From the NCBI GenBank assembly GCA_035529895.1, contig DATKVV010000094.1, forward strand, positions 1-43,618: a stretch of 43,618 bases of DNA. Direction: 5' to 3'. Origin of the DNA: JAUWKC01 sp035529895 (GTDB taxonomy: Bacteria; Planctomycetota; Phycisphaerae; Sedimentisphaerales; Anaerobacaceae). Positions within the stretch are counted from its first letter, which is position 1. Each line of letters starts with the position of its first letter. This document shows, piece by piece, positions 34,906 to 42,930 of the stretch. Under the pieces are notes generated by a model. That model did no database searches. It was given only the letters and a program-made list of their open reading frames with translations, and had not been told where the DNA came from. Made by a program: the position numbers and the translations under genes.

Positions 34906-36780
34906 TTGAGCAAAAGAAAGACGAGAAAATTCAACCTAAAACATGACAGGAAAAGGCTTGTCAGCGCACACGCCGGCTCCGCTAAGACAATAGAACCGGC
35001 AGAGTTGGCCAGGCGGGAAAGATACTTCGAACATTTCGTAATTGCAGCCCTTTTTGCCTTTGGCGTCTATATGTCGGTTTTGTATTTCGGCCATACCATC
35101 GTGCCTATTTCTGATTTTCCCGATTTCTTTAGAGTGGGGCGCGAAGTCTTGTCTTTAAAAATCCCCTTGAGTTTCAAGCTGGCTCCTGTTCTCGGGATGC
35201 TCCAGGTCGGCCTTTCCTATCTTGTTGGCGGCCAGCACCCCAACCTGACGGCCGGCTGGCTGATTAACGCCATGTTACACCCATTCAGTTTAATCCTGCT
35301 TTGGCTGGTAGGCAGAGAAATCGTGGGTAAGTCCGCTCCGTGGGTTGCTATTGTAACCATACTGAATCCGTGGGTAATTTATATGCTCACGGAACCTATT
35401 GTTGAGACGACTCTGCTGTTCTTCGTCCTCCTGACTTTCTACTTCATTTTTAGACGTTCCAAATGGTGTTACGTTTTCGCATCGATAACGACAATGGTTC
35501 GATACGAAGGCGCGGGCCTTGTTCTCGCCGCCTTCGTAATGGACATGATATATGGCAAAAACAGACGGGAAAGGCTTCGAGCGTTCGTTTATTCGGCTGC
35601 GGCGTCGGTGCCTTTGGCTCTTTGGATGCTGGGGACTGTTCTGACCTGGAAGTCGGGGACAACTCATTATTTCAATGTGCTTTTCACAAAAGAGTACGCC
35701 GAGGGCTTTACGCAGCCGGTCGAGAGCAGAACAGGATTGTTACTGCACATGAGGCTGCTTTGGGAACTGGGATTTCGACCTTTGCTTAAGTCGGTTGCAG
35801 AAGCAAGAGCTGTATTCACCAGACCGACAGCTGCTGAAATCCAATCAATACAAGCGTTCTTTGACGCGAGCAAAATTATCACCACAGTGTGCTTTGCTTT
35901 CGGCGTTATCTGGGGCTTTGTCAAACGCAAGTGGAATATACTGGCATTGCTCATATTCTTTGTGCCCTATTTCCTGCTTCACGCGAGATACCCATATCCC
36001 CTTCTAAGATACCATTCAACCATTTTTTGGATAGCTCTGCTGATAAGCTGGTTTGGTTTGCAGAGCGCTTGGCAGCTGATAGACGGAAATGGGCGGGTGC
36101 CGCGGCCTGTTGTACTTTTATTGCAAGGCTTGGCAGTTGCAATAGCGGCTATCTGGTTCGTCCAACTAATACCCTATTTGCCCAGAATATCGCAGATAAG
36201 CCCAAGGTCGGTTTCTCTGCCTTATGCGGCGATGGGATTGGTGACACTCATTTTTGCAGCGCGAGTATACATTTATAAATCCAGATACTTTTTGCGGGAG
36301 CTCTCAGTATTAGCGGCGTTGTGTCTGATTATCGCCTCAAATCAATTTGTTCTTGTTCGCACTTTAGGCGATGGGCAGAAAGAAAAGGAGTTTAAGCTCT
36401 TGGCCGACTGGTATGTTGCCAACGCCAAGCCGGGTGAAAAGTTGGCCGTTTATATGGCTGGGGTGGTAAAGATATTCGCGCCAAAGTACGCCGATTATAT
36501 CGTCGGTCCTCCCAAGGCAGACAATCCTTCGGATTTTATCAAGGCCTGTTATGAAAATGACATTACTTACGTCGTATGGGCCACCCGGGAGGGCCTGAGC
36601 ACGGACCATACAGGCTACAGACAGCTAAATTTAGATAAGAACATAGCTCTGCTGAGGGAGCCGAGAAGCATCGGGCCCTACGAGTTTATCGCCCAAGTAG
36701 GCTGGGAAAAAGGATGGGTCCACATCTTCCGCCTCCGCGGGCCGGCTGATGGTGCAAAAGAGAAACCGCCGGGCGGCTAA
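34906..36780 (+). CDS. GT-C type membrane glycosyltransferase (GT39/ArnT-like)
   Basis: The product is 624 residues. The start is TTG 34906 (SKRKTRKFNLKHDRKR follows), with GGAG about 10 bases upstream. After a basic N-terminus of about 45 residues come some 11-12 membrane segments. The first external loop carries ISDFPDFFRVGREV, fitting the acidic motif of GT-C enzymes; TEPIVETTLLFFVLL and AGLVLAAFVM resemble GT39/ArnT relatives. The C-terminal 130 residues are soluble (LADWYVANAKPGEKLAVYMAG). Such enzymes transfer sugars from polyprenyl-phosphate donors on the outer face of the membrane. It is the last gene of the envelope-glycan series, 51 bp after the methyltransferase. Confidence 0.75.
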   Translation: MSKRKTRKFNLKHDRKRLVSAHAGSAKTIEPAELARRERYFEHFVIAALFAFGVYMSVLYFGHTIVPISDFPDFFRVGREVLSLKIPLSFKLAPVLGMLQVGLSYLVGGQHPNLTAGWLINAMLHPFSLILLWLVGREIVGKSAPWVAIVTILNPWVIYMLTEPIVETTLLFFVLLTFYFIFRRSKWCYVFASITTMVRYEGAGLVLAAFVMDMIYGKNRRERLRAFVYSAAASVPLALWMLGTVLTWKSGTTHYFNVLFTKEYAEGFTQPVESRTGLLLHMRLLWELGFRPLLKSVAEARAVFTRPTAAEIQSIQAFFDASKIITTVCFAFGVIWGFVKRKWNILALLIFFVPYFLLHARYPYPLLRYHSTIFWIALLISWFGLQSAWQLIDGNGRVPRPVVLLLQGLAVAIAAIWFVQLIPYLPRISQISPRSVSLPYAAMGLVTLIFAARVYIYKSRYFLRELSVLAALCLIIASNQFVLVRTLGDGQKEKEFKLLADWYVANAKPGEKLAVYMAGVVKIFAPKYADYIVGPPKADNPSDFIKACYENDITYVVWATREGLSTDHTGYRQLNLDKNIALLREPRSIGPYEFIAQVGWEKGWVHIFRLRGPADGAKEKPPGG

Positions 36781-36799
36781 CCAGGCGCTTTTCCTGTTT

Positions 36800-37069
36800 T
36801 CAGTCCACGGCGACGACTTCTTTAACTTCGGGAACTCTCTCTCGCAGGATTCTTTCCACCCCCATACGCATCGTCATCTGGGCGCCGGGGCAGCCCTGGC
36901 AGGCCCCCTGCAGGCGAACTTTGACCGTATTATCGTCGTCCGTCCCTACCAGTTCTATATCGCCGCCGTGGCCTTGCAAGGCCGGCCTGATAGCCTCGAT
37001 TACATCTCTGACCTTTTCTTCAAACGTTTTTTCGGTGTCGGTACCACCACAGCCGCATTGCTCACACAT
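36800..37069 (-). CDS. NifU C-terminal-domain Fe-S scaffold protein
   Basis: The product is 89 residues. ATG 37067-37069 is preferred over the open frame to 37102 because AGGAG lies seven bases upstream. NifU-type scaffold proteins assemble and pass on Fe-S clusters. The domain covers residues 15-89 with GHGGDIELV and the cluster-binding pair Cys57/Cys60 in GACQGCPGAQMTM. The N-terminus MCEQCGCGG adds three cysteines (2, 5, 7) that most members lack and that may bind a second metal. It is a single gene, convergent with the GT-C gene. The PurF above is a likely Fe-S client in the same genome. Confidence 0.88.
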   Translation of the reverse strand: MCEQCGCGGTDTEKTFEEKVRDVIEAIRPALQGHGGDIELVGTDDDNTVKVRLQGACQGCPGAQMTMRMGVERILRERVPEVKEVVAVD

Positions 37070-37107
37070 AAGAAATCTCCTAAAAAACGTGTCCTGCTGC
37101 ACCTTTT

Positions 37108-37116
37108 ATTATAGCA
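37108..37116 (-). promoter_or_regulatory. Extended -10 promoter of the NifU-domain gene
   Basis: On the minus strand TGCTATAAT is a perfect extended -10 element (TGnTATAAT), 38 bp before the start codon. No good -35 box is present, as is usual for this promoter class. Confidence 0.5.
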
Positions 37117-37285
37117 GTAATTCACTTTCAGGCCAGCTTTTTCTCGTACGGCTTGAGATTACCTTTTTTCGCCTCAAAGGCAAAATCTTATTGCTGCAAT
37201 AAAAGTAAGCTTGACGGCGTCCTTAATGGTATAGTGTGCGTGTGTTGAGACGTAATTAGTGAAAGCTTTTTTTAGGAGAAACATG

Positions 37286-37741
37286 ATGAAAAGGTTTTTG
37301 GTTTGCAGTATGGTGGCGTTGGCTGTTCTCGCGGCCTGCGGCAGCACAATGGGTCAGGAAAAAGGGGGCGGCCGGAAGAAAATGGAACGGGCGCGCGCAC
37401 GCGCGGCAGATGCGAACAGGCCGGCTGTTCAGGACCCGAACGCCGTAGCGGGCCGGCGGCTGGGCGTCATGGGCAGGGCTTTTGAGGCGCGGGTAGCACG
37501 TCTGGAGGCGATACGAGAAATCGCGGCGGGGGAAGGAGCAAAAAAAACGGTAGCTGCGCTGGATGAGCTGATAGCCGAGGAGAAAAAGGCGATGCAGCAG
37601 AGGATGGAAAGGCTGCGTGATAGGAGGGGAGCACCGTCGGCAGAGGCCGATAGAGAAAAGCAGAAACCTAAAGGCAAAGCTGAGGGCAAACGTAAAGGAG
37701 GCGGCAGAAGAACGAGGCCGGATGACGAGGCGGAAGGTTAG
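37286..37741 (+). CDS. Small lipoprotein, Lys/Arg/Glu-rich, unknown
   Basis: The product is 151 residues. ATG 37286 lies seven bases after AGGAG; ATG 37283 is also possible. The signal peptide ends in LAAC with Cys18, a lipobox. The mature part has a helical, strongly charged centre (about 60-110; VARLEAIREIAAGEGAKKT, LDELIAEEKKAMQQRMERL), likely a coiled coil, and a C-terminal tail of repeated Lys, Arg and Gly. I do not recognise a family. It may bind peptidoglycan, DNA or an anionic polymer through the basic tail, but that is a guess. A hairpin terminator follows. Confidence 0.65.
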   Translation: MKRFLVCSMVALAVLAACGSTMGQEKGGGRKKMERARARAADANRPAVQDPNAVAGRRLGVMGRAFEARVARLEAIREIAAGEGAKKTVAALDELIAEEKKAMQQRMERLRDRRGAPSAEADREKQKPKGKAEGKRKGGGRRTRPDDEAEG

Positions 37742-37785
37742 CAGATTTTGGTCGTTCTGAATTAGTTTAAGGTCAACGCATAGAG

Positions 37786-37826
37786 CTTGCCCGGACGAGG
37801 CGCAAACCCGGCCGGGCGAGTTTTTT
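37786..37826 (+). terminator. Rho-independent terminator after the small lipoprotein gene
   Basis: CTTGCCCGG (37786-37794) pairs with CCGGGCGAG (37812-37820), with one G-U pair, followed by TTTTTT (37821-37826). It lies 45 bp after the stop codon. The rest of the 345-bp gap to the OmpA-like gene holds the promoter listed next. Confidence 0.7.
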
Positions 37827-37933
37827 GGTTATAAGACCAACCTGGAAGCTGAGGGGAGGAATTCAAGGATAGGGCTTCAGATTTGGGGCGGTGGAAAGAA
37901 AACAGCAGATTCCTTAATTTTGCAAGTTTGTTC

Positions 37934-37962
37934 TTGACGGACCAAGTCAAATCGGTTCTATT
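37934..37962 (+). promoter_or_regulatory. Sigma70-type promoter of the OmpA-like gene
   Basis: TTGACG (37934-37939) is followed after 17 bp by TCTATT (37957-37962). The leader to the start codon would be about 115 nt. The -10 box matches consensus at four of six positions. Confidence 0.45.
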
Positions 37963-38086
37963 TTAGCGCACGATTGAAACGCGGAGACGTTGATGGGCTG
38001 TAACGGCATGAAAGTAAAAGGACCGCATATTCTTAAGGAAGGTTAAAAGGGAATTTGTCTGCTGTAATTTTTGAAAGGATTTGACA

Positions 38087-38866
38087 ATGCGAGTATTCAA
38101 AGTTTCGGTGGTTTCCGTCGCGGTTGCATGTTTCGTGCTGCTGAGCGGATGTGTGTCGGAGCAGGAGTATAAGGACCTGCAGGTGAAAAATGCCACTCAG
38201 GAGAAGCTGATAAAGGAGCTTCAGAGCGAGTTGCAGGCCGGAAAGCTCGAACTTGACCAGCTAAAGCGGCAGCTTAATGATGCGCGAAGCCGCGGGGGTA
38301 TTGAGGCGGGGACGCTGCAGGAGCAGATTAACGCGCTTACGAAGGCTTTGCAGGACAAGGAGGCGCTTATTGCGAGGATGCAGGAGCAGTTGCTTGGCGG
38401 GGCGGCGCTGCCGGTGGAGCTAAGTACGATGCTGGAAGATTTTGCCAAGGGCAGCGATATGGTTACGTACGATGCGAGCCGGGGGATAGTGAAGTTCAAG
38501 AGCGATTTGCTTTTTGACAAGGGCAGCGATGATGTGGCGGCGGAAGCGGCCAATGCCGTAAAAGCGCTTTGCACGATTATGAACTCCGACCAGGGTAAAG
38601 AGTTTGATATTATAATAGCGGGGCATACGGACGATATTCCTATTCAGAAGCCGGCGACGCGCGAGAAGCACCCGACCAACTGGCACCTGTCGGCGCACCG
38701 TGCGATATCGGTGCTGAACGTGATGGCAAACGACGGCATTGATCCGAAGCGGATGAGTATTCGCGGCTTCAGCGAGTTCCGGCCGGTCGAGGCAAATAAG
38801 CCGAACAAAGGAGGCAATCCGCAGAACAGACGCGTGGAGATTTACATTGTCCCTCGCGGGACATAA
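38087..38866 (+). CDS. OmpA-family peptidoglycan-associated lipoprotein
   Basis: The product is 259 residues. ATG 38087 has GAAAGGA upstream. The signal peptide ends with lipobox LSGC (Cys22). Residues about 25-115 form a coiled coil (ELQSELQAGKLELDQLKRQL, TKALQDKEALIARMQEQL). The OmpA C-terminal domain follows (about 135-255) with KFKSDLLFDKGSDDV, IIAGHTDDIPI, NWHLSAHRAISVLNVM and NRRVEIYI, including the Asp and Arg that hold the diaminopimelate of peptidoglycan. It probably tethers the outer membrane to the cell wall. It is followed 53 bp later by ndk. Pal is less likely because of the long coiled coil. Confidence 0.88.
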   Translation: MRVFKVSVVSVAVACFVLLSGCVSEQEYKDLQVKNATQEKLIKELQSELQAGKLELDQLKRQLNDARSRGGIEAGTLQEQINALTKALQDKEALIARMQEQLLGGAALPVELSTMLEDFAKGSDMVTYDASRGIVKFKSDLLFDKGSDDVAAEAANAVKALCTIMNSDQGKEFDIIIAGHTDDIPIQKPATREKHPTNWHLSAHRAISVLNVMANDGIDPKRMSIRGFSEFRPVEANKPNKGGNPQNRRVEIYIVPRGT

Positions 38867-38919
38867 CGGCGGCTTCGGCGGCGGGTTTAACAGCGGCGCA
38901 CGGGCGTCGGCATACGAGA

Positions 38920-39375
38920 ATGGCAGAGCGCACATTAATAATCATCAAGCCGGACTGCATACAGCGGCATCTTGCCGGTGAGATAATCGGGCGGTTTGAA
39001 AAAAAGGGTTTTAAGCTCGTTGCGGCCAAGTTTATGCAGGTTTCCGAAGAGCTGGCCCGCCGCCTCTATGCAGTTCACGAAGGCAGAAGTTTCTTCGAAC
39101 GTTTGGTGAAATATACCTCTTCGGCGCCGATTCTGGTTACGGTATGGGAAGGGCAGCGCGTTATAGCGACGGTAAGGAAGATGATGGGGGCGACGTTCGG
39201 CTATGACGCCGAGCCGGGGACAATTCGGGGGGACTTTGGCTGCTCCGAAAGATACAATCTGGTTCATGGCTCAGACAGCGTCGAATCAGCGGAGTACGAA
39301 ATCAAATTGTTTTTCACCCCCGAGGAAATCGTGGATTACGAGCTGACGGATAGCTTCGGTGACGGCAGGGTTTGA
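38920..39375 (+). CDS. ndk: Nucleoside-diphosphate kinase
   Basis: Ndk passes phosphate from ATP to other nucleoside diphosphates through a phospho-histidine. The product is 151 residues, normal length. It starts MAERTLIIIKPDCIQRHLAG (Lys10 conserved) and carries the active-site His116 in NLVHGSDSVESAEYEI, with RVIATVRKMMG before it. The chain is complete. It is convergent with the C39-type peptidase gene; only 3 bp separate the two stop codons. It is probably co-transcribed with the OmpA-like gene upstream. Confidence 0.95.
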   Translation: MAERTLIIIKPDCIQRHLAGEIIGRFEKKGFKLVAAKFMQVSEELARRLYAVHEGRSFFERLVKYTSSAPILVTVWEGQRVIATVRKMMGATFGYDAEPGTIRGDFGCSERYNLVHGSDSVESAEYEIKLFFTPEEIVDYELTDSFGDGRV

Positions 39376-39378
39376 CAA

Positions 39379-40014
39379 CTACGGGATGCTGCTATGGTGT
39401 GTTGGATGCACCATCCGTCTGACAAGAGCAATTGCCAGTACTGCGCTGATGGCGAGAAACGGAATCGCAAGGGTCAGAATGGGACGAATTGGTAATGACC
39501 GCCTGCGAACAACTATGGCGTAGCCATCCCACAGACTATCAACGGCATCGACGGGCATGAAGTACCTGCTCGGGAAGTCTATGATCTCGAATGCGTCATG
39601 GGTAACATTGCGGGCGACAACCCAATGGTCGTTCAGATTCAGTACTGCTTTGCACTCACGGTTTTTGCTCAACTTGCGATGTAGGTCTTTGGCGATGCAA
39701 CGAGCAGGTACGGCGGTTAAACGGGGGTCCGCGTCAAAGCAGTCCACAAGCTGTCGCATGGTGTTCCCGTAGATACCGGGTTTCAATTGAGCGACTATCT
39801 GTTGATAGTTGCAGTCGATTCCGAATTCTCTTGCGACGACATATACGGAGGTGACGCCACAGAGACTATAGGAGAGGTGCTGAGCTTGGGGTCCGGTATA
39901 GTCCTTCCAGTGGGGCACGGCACCTCCGCCCGGCCCGTTTGCCATCGCCGCCGAGTAGAAGCAGAGAGTAACGTGCATGAGCGATGAGGATAGTGACAGG
40001 AAAGAGAACTTCAT
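39379..40014 (-). CDS. Exported, membrane-anchored C39-type cysteine peptidase
   Basis: The product is 211 residues. ATG 40012-40014 overlaps the stop of the upstream gene (ATGA). Residues 1-24 look like a Sec signal peptide (ending FYSAAMA). Residues 40-170 match the C39 fold: Cys52 in SLCGVTSVYVVAREFGID, His130 in LNLNDHWVVARN and Asp146 in IIDFPSRYF form the triad, and Gln45 can serve the oxyanion hole. C39 peptidases cut bacteriocin-like leaders after Gly-Gly. There is no ABC-transporter part; instead a single membrane segment (about 177-198) is followed by RRM, placing the peptidase outside the cytoplasm. It is the last gene of the operon that begins with a GG-motif precursor. Confidence 0.8.
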   Translation of the reverse strand: MKFSFLSLSSSLMHVTLCFYSAAMANGPGGGAVPHWKDYTGPQAQHLSYSLCGVTSVYVVAREFGIDCNYQQIVAQLKPGIYGNTMRQLVDCFDADPRLTAVPARCIAKDLHRKLSKNRECKAVLNLNDHWVVARNVTHDAFEIIDFPSRYFMPVDAVDSLWDGYAIVVRRRSLPIRPILTLAIPFLAISAVLAIALVRRMVHPTHHSSIP

Positions 40015-41285
40015 GGATGGCCCCGCCGTTTCAGGCGATAATGGATCAATACCGAAATTATCCCGCCCATTAGAAGTACAAGGACGAACCATGTGATAAA
40101 CGGCTGCCATTGTCTCTGGTTTGCGGCGGCAGGTCTTCGTGGATGTTGCTCAGTTTTAGCTGCCTCATGTTCAATATATGCGTGATGGTCGGCAATAGCT
40201 ATATCTCCCTTACCGTCGATCTTTGCGACTTGCGTTGTTGTGATATTGGCTTCAAGCAGTGGACCAAGGTAGTCTATATCAGGGGTTCCCCCTTTATTCA
40301 AGATCAGAGGTGGTGAAAAGTGATGGTCCTCGGTGTATATGCCCCGGGGAATATCCAGACTTGACAGCTCAAATAACTCCTCCGGGAGATTCAGTTCTCC
40401 AGCTTCGACCTGAAGGAGTTCCATTTTACGGACGACACCTACTCGGCGCGAATAGCCGCTTATGTCGGCTGCGCTGAGGACCCACCTGCCGGTCTGGTCC
40501 TGAACATATTGCAACTGCTTCGTGACATCGCGGAGGATTTTGGGATGGTCATCGTACTTTGTGGTCTTTATCAGATTATATCCTTTGGTTGCGTCGATCC
40601 AAAATGTTTCCCAGCCGGTTTTGCTGAAAACGACACGTATTTTGTAAATGCCTTCTTCGAAGGTGACGGTAATGTCCCAAGGATGCGTGGCACCCGCTTT
40701 ATGTGCTTCACTCTCTACGATCAGACTCCTCATTGCCGTGGCGACATTCTCATAACCCAGCTTTGGCTTAACCACCAAGCATTCCCCATAATCCCCCATC
40801 AACCTTGACCATTTGTAGTCTTCATTGTGGAGGGGGTAAGTACGGAGAGAACGCGGCCAAAATGCGACTAACTTCTCATTGTTATCCAATGAGTATCCGG
40901 TTTCGTTTTCGCTGCCATATTGTTGCTCTTGGTAACGCCTCTTGCCGTTCTTCTCGAAGTACTCGAACGTGCGCCAGGCAGGGGCCATGACTTGATCGTC
41001 CGGAATTTCATAACCTTCTTGGGCAAATTGGTGCTGAAACAATTTGCCACGAATGTGGAGCTCGCCGCCCTGCCTCTGGTGCGACTCATACCCCAAGGCG
41101 ATATGTTCAAGCATTGCCATGGCTGCCTCGCCGGATAGTACTTGTTCAGCGAAGATTCCGGGGGCAGCAACCAAAATGACAAGAGACACAACTATCTGAC
41201 TCCAGAGACCTGCCCAGATGTGCTTACTTGAAAATCGAGATCCGGGGCGAGGTGTACCATAATCACTTATCGTGGGTAGCAGCAT
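40011..41285 (-). CDS. Secreted protein with C-terminal membrane anchor, LolA-like features
   Basis: The product is 424 residues. ATG 41283-41285 has AGGAG nine bases upstream and overlaps the end of the DUF1573 gene by 23 bp. An N-terminal signal peptide (about 25-46, ending GIFA) follows a polar lead of 24 residues. The middle has repeated beta-strand segments and GWETFWIDATKGYNLIKTT, a pattern I associate with LolA/outer-membrane-lipoprotein-sorting-like proteins of planctomycetes; the assignment is tentative. A membrane segment (about 395-414) and the basic end RLKRRGHP give the same outside-facing topology as the C39-type peptidase encoded next. It probably helps precursor handling. Confidence 0.65.
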   Translation of the reverse strand: MLLPTISDYGTPRPGSRFSSKHIWAGLWSQIVVSLVILVAAPGIFAEQVLSGEAAMAMLEHIALGYESHQRQGGELHIRGKLFQHQFAQEGYEIPDDQVMAPAWRTFEYFEKNGKRRYQEQQYGSENETGYSLDNNEKLVAFWPRSLRTYPLHNEDYKWSRLMGDYGECLVVKPKLGYENVATAMRSLIVESEAHKAGATHPWDITVTFEEGIYKIRVVFSKTGWETFWIDATKGYNLIKTTKYDDHPKILRDVTKQLQYVQDQTGRWVLSAADISGYSRRVGVVRKMELLQVEAGELNLPEELFELSSLDIPRGIYTEDHHFSPPLILNKGGTPDIDYLGPLLEANITTTQVAKIDGKGDIAIADHHAYIEHEAAKTEQHPRRPAAANQRQWQPFITWFVLVLLMGGIISVLIHYRLKRRGHP

Positions 41286-42318
41286 GGGTTTCTGCTCCTA
41301 ACAGGAAGTAGTAACAGTGGATGGTTTTTACTCCTAACGTATCTGTCTCCACAGAAATGCTCGTTTTTCCTGGTCCCGGCCTGCCATTCGGAGCGGTAAG
41401 CTCTGCAACAAGGGCATGCGTGGTCCTGGGCTCCTGCGGGTCCAGCCGCTTGAGTTTAATTGTGTTTGAAACGGTCGTTGTTTTCAAGAGGTCAAATTTT
41501 TCACCATTGGTCGACCTCAGGACAAAAGTAACGGCCTTCTTTTCGCCACATTCTACCGGCTCGAAGACGAGGCTGGCAGGCCGGCTTTCAATAGGGTCTG
41601 TTTTATAGCCGGAGACAAGCACCGATGCGGACCCGCGAGTTGTCCCAATTGTTATCGATTCGCTTATGTAACCGGGCCTAAGATTGGGTAGTAGCTCCAC
41701 GTTAAAGGCACAGGAGTATCTGGGAAGGCCCTGGTACTCATTACTATCTGTTACATGGATAAATGGACTGCTTGTACGCACAAAATTGACTTCAATGGCT
41801 TCGGGGTATGGTGAGACAACGGTTACGATTTTTTTGAAGGATAGGTCGGATTCGATACATCCGAAGTCCAGTTTGGCCGGGAGTACCGCGAGTTTGTACT
41901 CCGGGGCGACAACAAATGACACATGTATTACATGGTTTCGCTGAGCATCATTTGTCTTAAAAACGATGGCCCTCCTGGTAATGCCGCGCATCTGGTCGGA
42001 AGTGACTATCTTGAAGTCGAATCGCTTAAGCTCTCCAGGGGCAATCTCGATATTCTTCTCTTGTTTTGCCTGGGACAAACAGCCACACGTGGAGGAAATT
42101 CCGTAAATAATGAGGGTCGCCTGTCCGCGATTGTGAACTGTGAGTGAGAACTCTTGCGCAGCATTTGGGGCAATCCTGCCGAGCATAATATCAGATTCAT
42201 CGAGGTGAAAAACAGGCGGACCGAGTGCCTTGGCTGGAGGAGCGATTGCTGCCGTATTGGTGATTACAACGTAGAAAACGACAACGCGAAGAGTCGTTCT
42301 TTTCAGCCTGCAAGACAT
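41263..42318 (-). CDS. DUF1573 family secreted protein
   Basis: The product is 351 residues. ATG 42316-42318 has AAAGGAG ten bases upstream. The signal peptide covers about residues 1-32. The first domain (35-130) is a DUF1573 immunoglobulin-like (ASH/PapD-like) unit: FHLDESDIMLGRIAPNA, then FSLTVHNRGQATLIIYGI followed by the hallmark SSTCGC. Two further beta domains follow to about 340. DUF1573 proteins are abundant in Planctomycetota and Bacteroidota, with no firm function; they may bind proteins outside the cytoplasm. Position between the cysteine-rich precursor and the peptidase suggests a chaperone or partner of the precursor, which is inference. Confidence 0.8.
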   Translation of the reverse strand: MSCRLKRTTLRVVVFYVVITNTAAIAPPAKALGPPVFHLDESDIMLGRIAPNAAQEFSLTVHNRGQATLIIYGISSTCGCLSQAKQEKNIEIAPGELKRFDFKIVTSDQMRGITRRAIVFKTNDAQRNHVIHVSFVVAPEYKLAVLPAKLDFGCIESDLSFKKIVTVVSPYPEAIEVNFVRTSSPFIHVTDSNEYQGLPRYSCAFNVELLPNLRPGYISESITIGTTRGSASVLVSGYKTDPIESRPASLVFEPVECGEKKAVTFVLRSTNGEKFDLLKTTTVSNTIKLKRLDPQEPRTTHALVAELTAPNGRPGPGKTSISVETDTLGVKTIHCYYFLLGAETHAATHDK

Positions 42319-42367
42319 ACCTTCAGTGCTCCTTTAATAAGGGACGTATCCTTGTAGCTCGAACTGG

Positions 42368-42408
42368 GGGCTTGGAAAGGGGCGCCAAAACACCCCTTTC
42401 CAAAGCCC
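42368..42408 (-). promoter_or_regulatory. Strong intergenic hairpin between precursor and DUF1573 genes
   Basis: GGGCTTGGAAAGGGG (42368-42382) pairs with CCCCTTTCCAAAGCCC (42393-42408), a 15-bp stem with one bulged base and a 10-nt loop. No U-run follows on the minus strand, so it is not a full terminator. It may partly stop transcription or protect the precursor mRNA, so that more precursor than processing enzyme is made. Confidence 0.65.
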
Positions 42409-42464
42409 GCCAGGACAAAACCTAAGGCGACCGTGAACTCAGCCCCTAATGCTCAACACATATC

Positions 42465-42878
42465 TCAACTGTCACTGCACTCTGACTTTCCCGTGACATT
42501 AGACTTATTGGGGGGTTCGTCACAGTCACCCGCACCACCGCTTCCGCAGGTACATTTCTTGACAAAACAAGTTACGTTGGTACCTGTAGAAGCGTCACAG
42601 AGAGTGCTGGATCCGTAGCCGGCCAGACACTTCCAACTGGTGTCGTTCACCAACCAAGCGGTGCCGCACCATTCGCCTACATCGCTTTCCCCACAGGCGC
42701 TGCTCTGACATCCCAGGTTAGCGCAAATATTGTAACACGAGATGCACCCGCCCAAGACCAATTCCATTTCGTTCGCCGTCGGGCTGTCAAACGGGATTTC
42801 AGGTCTACTCGAAACTACTGCCGTAAGGTACGAGGTTACGGCAAGCAGCCCGATTATACAAAAGGTTGTACGCCGCAT
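42465..42878 (-). CDS. Cysteine-rich secreted precursor with double-glycine motif
   Basis: The product is 137 residues. Residues 1-24 form a Sec signal peptide (FCIIGLLAVTSYLTAVVSS). A short leader ends in ANEMELVLGG (residues 35-44), very like the ELxxVxGG motif of double-glycine bacteriocin leaders. The chain after Gly44 has 93 residues and 13 cysteines (45, 48, 52, 57, 62, 71, 84, 94, 104, 109, 111, 119, 134), beginning CISCYNICANLGC, and is otherwise small and polar. I expect a disulfide-rich or metal-binding product released by the C39-type peptidase of the same operon. AAAGGGGG precedes the ATG. I do not recognise the core family; toxin, signal or surface component are all open. Confidence 0.75.
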   Translation of the reverse strand: MRRTTFCIIGLLAVTSYLTAVVSSRPEIPFDSPTANEMELVLGGCISCYNICANLGCQSSACGESDVGEWCGTAWLVNDTSWKCLAGYGSSTLCDASTGTNVTCFVKKCTCGSGGAGDCDEPPNKSNVTGKSECSDS

Positions 42879-42930
42879 CGTAACCCCCTTTCTTAATATA
42901 AATTAGGTTTTGAGACTTCCACACTGGCAT

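Noticed and set aside
37211..37235. TTGACG with TATAGT as promoter of the small lipoprotein gene
   Set aside because: The spacer is only 13 bp, too short for sigma70.
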